DNA of 64,000 nt from Seminavis robusta (lineage: Eukaryota > Bacillariophyta > Bacillariophyceae > Naviculales > Naviculaceae): assembly GCA_903772945.1 (NCBI GenBank), contig CAICTM010000432.1, forward strand, positions 1 to 64,000. Direction: 5' to 3'. The notes beneath the pieces are model-generated. The model had not been told where the DNA came from. It worked only from the letters and a program-made list of their open reading frames with translations, and did no database searches. Made by a program: the position numbers and the translations under genes. Each line of letters starts with the position of its first letter. The first letter of the stretch is position 1. Shown here piece by piece: positions 9,437-20,785 of the stretch.

Positions 9437-11302
9437 ATGAAGTCTTCCTGTTCCCTGCCCGTATCTTGGTTTGGTTGCCTGGTGCTGTTATTATTACTAT
9501 GTGTCGTCGTGAGTTGGAGCATTTGGGAAGAAGCAGTGGCGTGTATGAGAACCTTTATGGTGGCGGATCTTTTGACCAAGACAAAGAAGGAGAAGGATCA
9601 TGGCACTTCTTTGGTGGATACTGCTGCAACGTCATCCATGCAATGGACTACTAGTACTAGTAATCCGGATCTTCCATCACAGACCATGTGGGCATGGCAA
9701 GAAATGGCCGAGAAGAGTTCGCTGCCATTGGGAAGAGGAGAGGAGTCAGGTGGCAATGATGATCAACAGTTGCTGGTGTCATCGAAAGACTACTTTTTGG
9801 AACATGGCTTTCCCAGGCAATGGAAGCCTGGTAGTCTGGAGAGAATCTTGCATCAAAAGGGAAACAAAAAGACAGGGTTGACCATGGCAATCCTTGGAGG
9901 GTCTGCATCTGCCAGAGCAGCCAACAATTGTTCTTCTTCTACTACTTTTTATACTACTAATAGTAATGATGATGATGATTTGTACGGAGGACGATACAGC
10001 AATCAGCTACAAGAGCGTTGGAACGTCATGACAGCATCATCCACAGCACAACAATCATATCCACACCTGGAGGTTGTCAATCTAGCCCAAGGAGCCACGG
10101 ATTCCGTCACCAATGCCCTCATGCTGGATCAACTCATTGATCCTCGCTCTACCGATGTGCTCCTGTGGGAATTCCACATTAACGATCACCACGGGAGTCT
10201 AGAGGAACAAGTGCGCAAACTGGACTTTTGGTTGACACGCGTCAGAGTACTCTACCACAATCAACCTCCACCTCCCATTGTCCTCTTGTACCTCTGGGAG
10301 TTCCAAATCAATGCCCAAAACGGAAAGTGGATACAAAGGACGAATGGCACCATTATCAACCAACGTGTGGTAAACTCTGTGATTCATAATCTCCTCGACA
10401 CACCCTCTTATTCCAATTGGGACATTGGAGTCATCAATGTGGGAGCCGTCATCAATCGAACCACCATCATGGCCCATTCATCGCGCCTCTTTGATGACCG
10501 TCATCATCCTTCTTGCCAGGCAGTGGGTATTATTGCAGATATGATTCAATACTTTTTAGTTTCCAACTTATTATCATCATCACTAGTACGTTCCAATAAT
10601 GATACTACTGCAAATGACACAACCACAGGAACAACAATCAGCAGTAGCATCACCTCTTTCAGAGGATCTGCTGCTTCTACTAATATATATACTAATACTC
10701 AGAGTGTTCTGAGCCCAGATATTCCTCTTGAATGGAAGGAATTGTGGACGGACTTGTTTGATGCAAACACCACGGTGGGGTCACTCTCACCTTGGGTTCC
10801 ACGAGGACAGTTTGGCAACCACACAAACTCTGCATCCAGTTCTGTTACCACCAATCTACACATTGCCAACAGGCACGATATTGACCAGCAGCCCCTTGCA
10901 TTGGAACATCGGGTCGACAAGCGTCGCGCCGATCGCAAATACGGCTACAAAGTATTCCATTGTGATGCTACACCATCGTTCCGGATCAAACTATTGGAAT
11001 CTCGTTTGAAATGGATTGGATTGGCCTTTGGGACACAGGCACCAGTCATTACTATCAATGGCATTCGCCTCCATAATGATAATCAAACCAAAGCCTCTTC
11101 CACTTGGAACAAGGCCATTGTCTATGTCGATCGGTGGATCAATCTGTGGGAGATTCTAGAGATCATAAGGGGCAAAGAGGATGATCATCAATGCTCCTTT
11201 GAACTGTCGTTGTGTCACGACGAAGAAAGAGGGAGCTATAAACAACTACTGCAGTTGATTGGTGTCTCGATCGATGGCGAGCACCCACACAACTTGGGTT
11301 GA
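9437..11302 (+). CDS. Membrane-anchored SGNH/GDSL-like hydrolase
   Basis: 621-residue protein from the ATG at 9437; an in-frame extension to 9296 has no ATG. A single hydrophobic helix (LVLLLLLCVVV, about residues 15-28) follows a short N-terminus, suggesting a type II anchor or uncleaved signal. The hydrolase blocks are in order: AILGGSASA near 152-160 (nucleophile Ser block), NLAQGATDS near 217, LLWEFHIND near 243 and FDDRHHPS near 353 (Asp-x-x-His block). This matches the SGNH fold, so an esterase or carbohydrate O-acyl hydrolase acting in the secretory pathway or outside the cell is inferred. A Ser/Thr/Asn-rich linker (about 370-430) leads to a C-terminal region without a recognised family. 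Substrate unknown. Confidence 0.65.
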   Translation: MKSSCSLPVSWFGCLVLLLLLCVVVSWSIWEEAVACMRTFMVADLLTKTKKEKDHGTSLVDTAATSSMQWTTSTSNPDLPSQTMWAWQEMAEKSSLPLGRGEESGGNDDQQLLVSSKDYFLEHGFPRQWKPGSLERILHQKGNKKTGLTMAILGGSASARAANNCSSSTTFYTTNSNDDDDLYGGRYSNQLQERWNVMTASSTAQQSYPHLEVVNLAQGATDSVTNALMLDQLIDPRSTDVLLWEFHINDHHGSLEEQVRKLDFWLTRVRVLYHNQPPPPIVLLYLWEFQINAQNGKWIQRTNGTIINQRVVNSVIHNLLDTPSYSNWDIGVINVGAVINRTTIMAHSSRLFDDRHHPSCQAVGIIADMIQYFLVSNLLSSSLVRSNNDTTANDTTTGTTISSSITSFRGSAASTNIYTNTQSVLSPDIPLEWKELWTDLFDANTTVGSLSPWVPRGQFGNHTNSASSSVTTNLHIANRHDIDQQPLALEHRVDKRRADRKYGYKVFHCDATPSFRIKLLESRLKWIGLAFGTQAPVITINGIRLHNDNQTKASSTWNKAIVYVDRWINLWEILEIIRGKEDDHQCSFELSLCHDEERGSYKQLLQLIGVSIDGEHPHNLG

Positions 11303-11967
11303 CAGGTAGAGTAGAGTACGGTACAAGCCCGGGCCAGGAAATCGTGCCGTTGGTGACACTTCTATCTTCTACTCTAGTTGGGTCGCTCCTTTGAATATAT
11401 ACCGAAGCGCAAGGAAGATGTACAAAAAATGATTCTGTATCTCGAAGCAAGTGCACGGCAGGTCTCGATTTTAAGAGACAGTGGCAATCAGACAGCCTTA
11501 CGGGCAAACCATTAAGGGTGGACGGCACGAAGAAGGTTGGCAGCTTCACGCACCTCCAGAGCAAGGGCGTGAAAACGACGTGTGCGATGCATTGCCCGCG
11601 CCCGACTGATGATTCAACGCGCTTCATCGTTTCGACAACCATCGATACTAGCCATTAACCATCAACAGATACTGCTGGTTTCTTCATTCCTACCTTGCGC
11701 ACGGTAGTGTACCAGTACGTGGGTACGGATTCTTTTTCTATAGCAGATTATCACTCACGATGTCTGACGTCTGGTTGAAACGGAAGCACCCAGTTGCCGG
11801 TAGCGGTGCGAAACGGATTCGAGGCTGTCGTTTCTTCCGACGGCGATGGAGACCGTGGAAGAGTTCACAACAGAAAGCTCATTATTCGCTCGGCTCAACA
11901 ACCGAAACACAATAGCAACACACATTCATTGCAAGTATATCAAAGCAAAGAAACTTTCACGCTCACC
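11303..11967. other. Intergenic region, no gene
   Basis: No gene seen. A 159-residue antisense frame (11163-11642) overlaps the end of the hydrolase gene and has no recognisable features. The bases just before 11968 (CTCACC then ATGATG) give a good start context for the next gene. Confidence 0.45.
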
Positions 11968-12873
11968 ATGATGATGAACAGCAAACCCACCTCCGCCACT
12001 CAAGGTCCTTCGGAAGCCGACATGCAGGTGCTCCTTCAAATCGATCGCTACATGGGTCAGTTTGGCAAGGTCGAACAGAAGGCTTTCCGCCTCGAGATGG
12101 AAGCCGAACTGGGCAAAGATTGGTACTTGCAATCGAACGATGCCGTAGCCATGGCTGTTGCAAAGAAGTCCCACAACACCAAGAATGGTCATGTCGCATT
12201 CGGAGGCGGCGGTCGTCATCGTCGTAGTCGCGGCCGTCTTCATGCCATCAAGAAAACCAAGGCTGTCCATACTCCCGATGGCAGCTTTCCACGCCGTTAT
12301 GATTTCGTTCCCTTTTGCATCTCGGTCCCAAACGAGGTGGATATGGCTCCAACAACAATTGAGTACGAACGGGAACACATTTTCTACCTTCAGGAGCAAC
12401 CCAGCAGCGCAACATCCATTATCAGCGGCACCATCGGATTCAAGGATGGCAAGCCTCAGGGCCACAAGCGCACGTCAACCTTGTCCACGTTGGGAACATC
12501 CTGCTCTACTGAGTGCTACGATCACAACAGCATTTCAGCCAGTGAGATTGGGCACTTTATCAACGAAGACAATGTCCATGTCGAGTTCAATGTGTACGAG
12601 GCGGACGATGACAACATGTCCTCCTCCTCTTTGGAGAGTGATCTTACGGACAGCGATGACGAGGAGGAGACGGAAGAGGTGGCTGAAAAGATCCAGGGTC
12701 CTGTGAGCGGACGATTGGCTTGGTTGTTTGCCAAGAAGAATTCGGGACGTTCCAGCAGCATTCCTGCCAAGAAGTCCGAGCCAGCGAGCAACCCCCGTGA
12801 CCGCGTTCAGCGCATCAGCCAAGTTAAACGCAATCGCCGCTTCCGTGCCTATTCCGCCGTGCAAGGAAACTGA
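11968..12873 (+). CDS. Unknown protein with basic patch and acidic Ser-rich segment
   Basis: 301 residues from the ATG at 11968, chosen because it follows CTCACC and because the frame upstream (to 11794) is compositionally different. No family is recognised. Visible parts in order are: a helical segment near 14-50 (DRYMGQFGKVEQKAFRLEME), a Gly/Arg/His-rich basic patch (HRRSRGRLHAIKK, about 80-95), a middle region without features, a Ser/Asp/Glu-rich acidic run (SSSSLESDLTDSDDEEETE, about 214-235), and a basic C-terminus (VKRNRRFRAY). No membrane segment or signal is seen, so it is probably cytosolic or nuclear. The charge pattern would suit a nucleic-acid or chromatin-associated protein, but that is a guess. 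Confidence 0.6.
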   Translation: MMMNSKPTSATQGPSEADMQVLLQIDRYMGQFGKVEQKAFRLEMEAELGKDWYLQSNDAVAMAVAKKSHNTKNGHVAFGGGGRHRRSRGRLHAIKKTKAVHTPDGSFPRRYDFVPFCISVPNEVDMAPTTIEYEREHIFYLQEQPSSATSIISGTIGFKDGKPQGHKRTSTLSTLGTSCSTECYDHNSISASEIGHFINEDNVHVEFNVYEADDDNMSSSSLESDLTDSDDEEETEEVAEKIQGPVSGRLAWLFAKKNSGRSSSIPAKKSEPASNPRDRVQRISQVKRNRRFRAYSAVQGN

Positions 12874-13952
12874 AGGGCGAATTATTGAAAACAACCCTTC
12901 CGCGTCCAATGCCTTTGTTCAAGTTGGGAATAGTAAGCTTGGAAGCAACCCAATGCATAGTTTAGATAATGTGATCTGAGTAGTACGATGAGTTTCTTCA
13001 AAAAGTTTGCTTCTATAGTACAGACATACATGTAGAACTAGCCCTTTGCATTCAGATTTGATTGTTGGTTGGCATGGCTTCTGACTATAGCTAGATGGGC
13101 ACTCGGTACAGTACGGAAGATTGAGAGATCGCACAGGTAATACCGTAGCAGCTTCGTCTGGGCTGCCTGCCATGGCTACCGGTACCGTATCAGTAGCTTA
13201 GAGACGTTGCAAGAGATTGTGGCTGAACAAAGCGAAGCCTTGTACGTACGACCGTACATGTTGCAGCTTGACTCTTATTTGCTGGAGGCGACGGAGGGTA
13301 CGGCACATAATAGTATATGATGTGTGGTAGTTGCGTTGACGTGACAAAGGAGTCAGCCAAAAAGAACTCACAAGATAGAAACTAACTGTCAACCCTAAAT
13401 GCGGAGGAGCAGAATAAAGTCCCACCAGCATTCTCCGAGATCTGGTACCGGTACGGTATCACTGGTACCAGTACCGGTACGTATGCCATGCCATACATCC
13501 TTGTACTTTCAACAGAAATAGGCAGGGCCTGCCATTCGATGAGAAGTCGCTTCGATGAAAGCTGAAGGGTTCACCTGCGAGGTTCATGAAGAGAGGTTCA
13601 TCACAGGACCTGGTGGTGGCCCTTCATGTCCCGTTGTATCTCGTGGCCTTCGCGTCGCCCTCTCCTTGCCTCCAGTTTTGACAAGGTTGGATAAGTGCTA
13701 CGGTACTCCCAGAGTATGATGTACACTGTAGTAGCTTTTAGGTGTTCTCCGAGATGTCCAGGGACGAAGGTTGGTTGAAACAAAAGAAGTTCATGATCCT
13801 TGAGAATCCCCGCATCAAGTTTCTGTTCTTTTGAAGGACGCTTGAACAAAAAAGCGATTGACCACACCAGTTACTATCTGATAGATAATGTGCTACAACT
13901 TTAGAAGGAATAGGCAAAAGTTAATCGCTAGCTCCATGCACCAAACCAAACC
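12874..13952. other. Intergenic region rich in GGTACCGGTA-type palindromes
   Basis: No gene seen. Palindromic GGTACC/CCGGTA strings occur near 13180-13195 and densely at about 13443-13483. Confidence 0.5.
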
Positions 13953-16900
13953 ATGGCGTCAGCGGTGATTCATGATAGGACAACCAACACAAGGCACGGG
14001 TTTGTGTCGGGTCTTTGGCCCAAAACAACCTACGAAAATCCAAGAAAGCCTCGTGAAGAATATCTTTACTATGAAGCAGCTGCGTACCTCGCGTTAGAGC
14101 ATTTCAATTCTCGAAATGGAGCTGTCTTGCCAGAAATACCAGACTTGTTGGCTGGTTGTGACTTTACCATGGAGGTCGAATTCAGGTAGGTGCTTCAGAT
14201 TGCAGTATTGTCCTTCAAAAGCGCATCCAATGCGCTGGCTTCCTAGGCTGTGAGACCAACCCTAGCTAGCTAGCTCGGGCTGGCTGGTGGGTGGCGCTCA
14301 GGCACAGCGTTGTTTGGATATCTGTTGTGCCGCCAGATCTTGGCGTCTGTCTGCAGATTGCAATCTTGTCTTTTAAATGTGCAGGAGTTTGCCTTGCCTT
14401 ACATGTCTGTTGAGATTCTCTATGTATTTCCCACGCAACGTAGAGACACACGGTTCCGTCCTTTCAAGGGGGTAGAAGAAGCATTGGACTCATATCGGGC
14501 ACCTGGGAAAAAGCCATTTGCTGTCTGGGGCCCCTACAGTTCCTCTGTGAGTCTTCCAGTCAGTATTGTGACCAGTGGTCTGGAAATACCTACAATCGGT
14601 ACTATATCCACCAGCCAGTCCCTGGACAACAGGTAAGCAGATCCCTTTTGAGACAAATCCATGGTATGGAGCGACTCCATTGTGCATGCATCCTCAAATG
14701 AACCTTTCCTTCTCTTTCATATAGCCCGTTTTACGCTCGAACCTGCACCAGCGTTCAGTCAGAAGCCAAAATCTTTTTGAACTACCTCAATAGCATCGGT
14801 GTTCCTCGAATCGGCATCTTGTACTCCAGGAATGAATGGGGCTTGTCCTTTCACAACTTTCTCATCGAAAATGCACCGCTGTACAACGTAACAGTGGCGA
14901 CCTCTGTGGGATATGTGGAAGGACACAATAAAGAGGAATGGATTCTGTTAAAGGAAGCCATGAAAGAGTTGGCACAGTCCAAAGTCCAATACTTTGTCGG
15001 CATTGTGTAAGTCGTTGCATCGTACGGATTCAGTGGAATCGAATCATACCGTACGGTACTGCTATCCTCACAATTGAGCCACTGACATCTTATTACGCAG
15101 CAACCCGCCCACCTGGAAGCATGTGGCTCGTGAGGGGTTCCAGCACGGTATCATGGGAGCACCGGGATATACTTGGTACTTCTCAGAACTCGAAATGACT
15201 CGAATCTTGGACAAAGAAACAGAAGGCGATATTGCTCAAGCGGTTCATGGAAGTGCGGTAACGTTCATGCACTTTGAAGATCACCCCGCCTTTGATCAGC
15301 ACTTTGAAGATTTCTTGTTGGCTAGAGGCCCGGTAGACAGCAACAACAGGACCATGAGGGATCGCTACATTGCGTCTCAGGCCGAACAAAAGTGGGCACG
15401 GATTGTTGATTACGTGGCTCCGGTAAGATCGTCTGTGTCCTATCTGGCGTATGATGCCATGATGGCACTTGGGATTGCAGCTTGCAAAGCACCCGAGCAA
15501 TTCGCAGGACAGCAGCTCTATGATGCGCTGGTACGAACAGAATTCCAAGGTGTCACGGGATGGGTAGCCTTTGACCACAACAGTGGCACAAGAAGGGAAG
15601 ATACTGTTCACTATCGGCTGGAGAACGTTGTATTGGCGGACAAGGGCAAGGGAGCTGTTCCCAACAGCAGTTTTGTTGAGTTCAACATTTCCACGGTGGC
15701 AATCGTAGGAACCGAAACGATCAACTTCAAGGATCCTTACACATATTCTGACAACTCAACCAACCAGCCATCACCGCTGCCTCCTGTTGACGGAATGGAA
15801 TGCAACTTGATTGACAACGGTGCCTTGATATATGGATGGGTATTTGCTGCTTTTGTGGCTTTGATGTCGCTGGGCTGGATGGTTTGGACAGTCCTGAATC
15901 GAAAGCGATATGTTGTCGGAGCCGGACAGCCCGTCTTTCTGTGCCAACTTTGCCTCGGGACGTTTCTCACAGCCATGGCTGTCATTCCACTGAGCATGCA
16001 AGAAGAGAGGGAAGGTTGTGAGACGTCCAAGTTCAACCTAGATGCGGCCTGTATGGCCACTCCATGGATCGTCTTGGTTGGGTTTTGCGTGGCTTTCTCT
16101 GCAACTATTTCAAAAGCAATGCGACTGAACATGGTAATAAGAAACGGACAGGCAATGCGGCGAGTCAAGGTGTCTGCGATGCAGGTGCAACAACCGTTGT
16201 GCATCCTGCTCTTGTGCAATACTGCGCTCTTGTTGAGTTGCACCTTGATTGCGCCATTCAAGTGGAGCCGGGTTCCAGTTCCGGTTGACAGCACCGCTTA
16301 TGACGAATTCGGCCGTCTCACAGAAACCTATGGGAGTTGTGGTTACTACACACCATCTGTCTCCTGGTACTTCATTGTCCCACTGGGTTTAATCAACCTT
16401 GCCGGCGTTGGATACGCAGCATATCAGGTACGTTACGCAGCCTGGTCTCCTTCTTGGTGACTCCCTTTCGCTCATAAATGTACAACACCCTTTCGTGCAT
16501 GGTTCACAGTGCTATCTTCAAAGGGACGTGACCACGGATATGTCTGAAACGACCCACTTGTTCGTTTCGATTGTGAGCATGTTTGAAACAACAGTAATAT
16601 TCGGGCCTCTCTTGTTCGTTGTGAAAGACAACCCGACGAGGAGATTCCTGCTTGAGTCAACCCTTGTAGATGTTGCATGCTTGACCCTGCTACTGCCCAT
16701 CTTTATTCCCAAGTACCAGCAACGATTCAAACAGCTTGCCCATACGCGCCCCAGCAAGGATATCTTGAAAGGAAACTCTTCTCACTTGGGGGGTTGTCAG
16801 CACAGTGCCCGCTCGGCTGGGGGAGGCACCAGTTCCCATGAAATGAATAGTTACGGTCCTCACAGCCTCATCAGTTACCCTGCGGTTGACAAAGAAGCGG

Positions 16901-17037
16901 ACGCTGCTTATGAAAAAGTGCTTGACAGCGTCCGTGACTGGGAAGCAAAGCACGGGTTCATCCCGATTGTGCAACGCCATGAACCGGCACCGCAAAAGGA
17001 CTCTGTGCCACATAAGAGCTCTTCGCGACCTCGATGA
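13953..17037 (+). CDS. Class C GPCR (GABA-B/glutamate-receptor-like), five exons
   Basis: Proposed exons are 13953-14185, 14357-14632, 14725-15006, 15101-16427 and 16510-17037. All introns are GT-AG with matching phases, giving 881 residues. The N-terminal ~500 residues look like a periplasmic-binding-protein-type ligand domain (EALDSYRAPGKKPFAVWGPY, NSIGVPRIGILYSRNEWG, PPTWKHVAREGFQHGIMGAP). Seven hydrophobic helices follow from about residue 504: GALIYGWVFAAFVALMSLGW, a second beginning VFLCQLCLGTF, and on to THLFVSIVSMFE and a last one near LVDVACLTLLLPIF. The tail of about 100 residues is hydrophilic. The family couples extracellular ligands to G proteins; the ligand here is unknown. The first ATG lacks a signal peptide, so an upstream exon may be missing. 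Confidence 0.8.
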
Positions 17038-17645
17038 ATGCGATTACCTGGCGATCAACCCCTGTGACCACGAAGCCTGAGCCGGTGCCTTTGCAAGCTG
17101 TCAGCTGCGTGTTTTCTTCGTACCCGAAAGCCTTCTGAGCTTTCTGGTTCCATCAGGAGAAAGTGTGCGAGTTCAATTGTCAATGCAGCGCGTTGGTCGA
17201 TGGACATTTGTTGACGCCCTTGCCTCCATGCACCTGCCGAACGAAGCGGGCTGGACGAGACGCATTTCCATATCGCAATCGGCGAGCACTTGACGGAAGC
17301 AATCAAGGAGCAAGGGGTCGATATTTTGTTAGAAGCACCGGCAATCCTGTTGCACAGTGGAAGCTGCGGAAGCCGTGGAAACCACCGAACCTCGACAATT
17401 TGCGACGTGCTGGAATATACCGATACCGTCTTGTCCGCTTGCCATTCAAACCACCAAGGATCAAGCCATCGCGCAGTCAAGAACATCCTAGCTAGTAGCC
17501 AAAGCTAGAAAGACACAAGATAACTCGGCGCAGCGATGCTAAATTTGCAAAACACAATTCGTCGACTTTCTAATTTAAAAGAGACCACCTTATCTTATTC
17601 AAGTTTCCTTCCATGAATTCAATATCAATAGGATCCGTTGGTTGG
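17038..17645. other. Intergenic between convergent genes
   Basis: 3' flanks of the class C GPCR and the convergent cyclotransferase-like gene. Open frames at 17163-17495 (+) and 17055-17486 (-) overlap each other and match nothing I know. The plus-strand stretch around 17290-17400 reads as plausible protein and could be a relic, but I cannot support it. Confidence 0.4.
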
Positions 17646-18785
17646 TCAGGGCAGATTGGGGCTAACACTCTCCTCGGTGACTTCAGATTCCTCTAGGCCG
17701 GTGGGTACAGTCCAGAAACCAACAAAGTCATCGTAGTAAAGATTAGTAGTCCAATCTCCCCGTCCGTTCGGGTCAACAAAGGTACATGCATCCATCCGGT
17801 TATGGATGCTATTGAGGGCACCGAATTCCCACCCTCCTTCAATCAAGATTTCGTCAATGAAAGCATGAAAGGCATCAGAGAAGGGAGGGGAGACTGTGCC
17901 AATGGCAGCCGCTTCGATAGGTTCCTCCTCAAGTACTTCAGTGGACAATTCGGAAATTGGAGTAATGATAGTATTACCGTTGAGCGGGCATCTGCGATCG
18001 TCAACCCATTGCAACACAGATTGCTTGGTAGATTTCACCAACTCCACTGCCAAATTTCGGCGCTCTTCCAAGGATAGACTTGGTGATTGATGTACCTTGG
18101 ATGCAAAGCCTGGAGTTTCTTCAAGCTCCGCCATCAAATCCCAAGTGTAGCGCCCGCTGTTCAGGAGCTGTCCGTCCCAAGCCATGATGCCGGCGATTAT
18201 GGAGTCCCAATAGGCTTGAGAAACTAAGGTGTCAGGAGAATTGGCACAGGCAGGCTCACGCGGATCGTATGTTCTTGAGGCCCAGGTGAAGTAGTAGCCA
18301 TCAGGATCAAGCCCTTCTGGGCGTGGTGAGTTAGGTGAGACCTCGAGAAGGTCATATATGTCTTCCCTATCGCGAAGAGATTTCCACTCTTCCTCGAAAA
18401 TCTCAAAGAAGAACCCAGTGACTGGTGCGCTGCAGTCTTCAAAGTCTGGGAAACATGGTCTGACAGTGGCAGGAGCCCAGTTAAAACACGCTCCATAAGC
18501 TTCGATTCCAAATTCTCTGACAAGGCCGCCAACTGCACCAGGAAACGCAGGGGCTATTGACGGAGGAGAATCGAAAGGACTTGTAGTTGCGGTTGTTTGT
18601 CTAGAGGCCCAGCTCGACAAGCTGCCGATACCAAAGTTAAAGACACGTCGCGTTCCATTCTGTGACATCATCCGCCACTCTTCTTCGTGGTCTGGAAAAT
18701 AAAAATCATCGAACGAGGCGACCGTCTGGAGCCGAAGGCAAGCCAGGAGGGCGAAAGGCGAGAATAGTGGAAAGTATGTTTTCAT
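17646..18785 (-). CDS. Secreted gamma-glutamylcyclotransferase-fold protein
   Basis: 379 residues with an N-terminal signal peptide (MKTYFPLFSPFALLACLRL, cleavage probably after VASF). The segment FNFGIGSLSSWASR near 50-63 corresponds to the Y-GSL...R substrate loop of the GGCT/AIG2 fold. The later TGFFFEIFEEEW...LRDREDIYDLLEV (about 123-150) corresponds to the strand plus D-x-x-E-x-Y block that holds the catalytic Glu in this family. The canonical Tyr of the YGS motif is Phe-Gly-Ile-Gly here. The C-terminal half (about 190-379) is family-specific, with Cys and acidic residues. Likely role: cyclisation of gamma-glutamyl compounds outside the cytosol, or a non-enzymatic use of the fold. It is convergent with the GPCR gene. 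Confidence 0.6.
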   Translation of the reverse strand: MKTYFPLFSPFALLACLRLQTVASFDDFYFPDHEEEWRMMSQNGTRRVFNFGIGSLSSWASRQTTATTSPFDSPPSIAPAFPGAVGGLVREFGIEAYGACFNWAPATVRPCFPDFEDCSAPVTGFFFEIFEEEWKSLRDREDIYDLLEVSPNSPRPEGLDPDGYYFTWASRTYDPREPACANSPDTLVSQAYWDSIIAGIMAWDGQLLNSGRYTWDLMAELEETPGFASKVHQSPSLSLEERRNLAVELVKSTKQSVLQWVDDRRCPLNGNTIITPISELSTEVLEEEPIEAAAIGTVSPPFSDAFHAFIDEILIEGGWEFGALNSIHNRMDACTFVDPNGRGDWTTNLYYDDFVGFWTVPTGLEESEVTEESVSPNLP

Positions 18786-20785
18786 TAGGGAGGCAGAGTA
18801 ATGCTGAATCTTTGCAATTCTTTGTTGCAGGCGAGTTTATGGGGCTTAGTTTGTTCGTCTAACTATAGTTGCGACGTGCTGCTGGCCGATTGGCAGTGGT
18901 TGAAACGAGTAAGAATCCAAACATGATTCGGCGTACTCGCAGAAAGAGCCAGCCAGTCCCAGTTCCTGGAAATCTCAGTGCGGCATTCCGTTTTCGTTTG
19001 GCAAAATTTGCAGATTCCTTGATTCTTTTTGGGGGGCAATCAAGAGATCAGTGGAACCAGTATTGCCCAACCTCAACAACGTGGCTAGATAGTATAACGT
19101 CTAAATACATGTAAAACAAACTGAAGTACGGACCCTTCAGGGTACCTGGTAGTAGTTTTCCTTCTCCTGAGAGCTGCCTTGGTTTCAGCTGTGGCTGGTG
19201 GGCTGTGCCAACTCTAATACTTTAGAATACAGTGATTTTGGTTACATGGCTTCAATCCTGGGCGGCAATGGGCTGCGTACTACCAGCCCTCTCATATCGG
19301 CGAGCACTTTAGGTAACCATCAATACACATTTCCTGCCTTTGCTTGCTTTGACGTGGCCATCGCTGCTGAATAATACCGGTGAGCAAGAGGCCAAAAGCA
19401 AGAACAGAATTGCGGGCAGCAAAGCAAGATGGGAAGTGGAGAGTTGGATACACTGCCCTCCGTTCGGACTGGGAAGTGTAGTGTTGGGGGAATTCCGAAT
19501 TCTTGGTTCGATTCTCCAAGAGTGGCTCCCCTTTTCGGAAAAAGACTTCTATGTAGCTATACTTAATCTCCAAAGGTAGTATTGCCTCTAAAGGACTCTA
19601 CTCAATCCAAGGGAATGCAACAAGAAACTTGTGAAGCAAACATGCATAGCATGCAAGCAATTGGCTGGAAGAAAGAGAGCAAGAATAGTACTGCAGGGTC
19701 TCGGGCAGCAACTGTGATTTGCTGAGTAGTTGACAGCCACTGTCTTCTTTTCCTCTTTGGCAACCATGTACACTGTAGAACTAAGTCAGAGAAACCTACG
19801 GTCGTAGGTTGCAGAAGATAGCTTTCTTTTACGTTATTGGCATCTCTCTTGGTGGCTTCGAACAACCAGCAAGCTACAGTCGTACCGTACAGTACGGTAG
19901 CCACTAGCTCACTAGCTACTCTGGCAGCCAGCCAGAAGGTGCCGTCCAAGTATCTATCTTTGAGCAACCGAGTTGTGGTGGTGGTACGGTGGTACAGGGG
20001 CGGTAGGGGTGGGGGGGTTCCCAACGAAACACACTCGTCCCAACGTTGCATACAGCAAATTTTGATGACTCGTCACTCGTCACTCTTTTATCTTCTTTGA
20101 GTGCTTCTTTTTCTGCAGTTGGCCTACCGGTAGGCAGAGAGGCAAAGATTGTTCTAAAACTCTTTTGCCTTTTGTTGTCTCAGAAACTACTCAATTATTG
20201 ATGCCTTACTTATTGCGCTTGCCACGTACCGTGATCTCATGGAAAGGTACAAGTTTAAAAGTGAATCGTTAAGACCTGGTTTGTCTCAATCCTCACTCTC
20301 GTACAAATCAAGACTTACAATCAGGTTGACTACGATCAGAAAGAGAATGTAAATCTATTTCTCCAAGTTTCTGCCAGTTCATTCACAGAGCTTTGCAGTG
20401 CATTCACAGTTCCGAATTCTCGATAGCCTTAAGGATAAATGCTCCCTAACCGGTAGAAACTGGAGAAGTGCAACATCCCAGGTTATAACTTACTACTGGA
20501 TTTACCTTCGTGGCCATTGAAAGATTTATATGCATACATGGATAAATATATAAGACAGCAGGCGTAGTCGTAGTTTCGGCGCGAATTATACTCAGTTAAC
20601 TATGCATGGAGTCAGCCATGGTAAACCATACTCGGTGATAATCAGGACTGAAACCATTTCAAGAGTCGCCGGGAACCCCAAATGATACCCTTGGGGCACC
20701 CATGCCGAAAACAGCAAGGTGTCATGGTAGAGGACAAACAATAATGGGGTCAACAATCAGATGCCAGGAACCCAGACAATGGAGT
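18786..20785. other. Two-kilobase intergenic stretch, no gene supported
   Basis: Several open frames of 60-150 codons overlap on opposite strands and none has recognisable features. A perfect hairpin TACCGTAC-A-GTACGGTA lies at 19883-19899. The 5' flank of the cyclotransferase-like gene is at the left end and the 3' flank of the acidic repeat gene at the right. Confidence 0.5.

Noticed and set aside
11163-11642. 159-codon antisense frame at the end of the SGNH gene
   Set aside because: It overlaps the hydrolase coding end and has no features.
17163-17508. Plus-strand frames downstream of the GPCR as an extra gene
   Set aside because: Two overlapping frames of similar quality, neither with recognisable motifs; the best one starts at a non-ATG codon.
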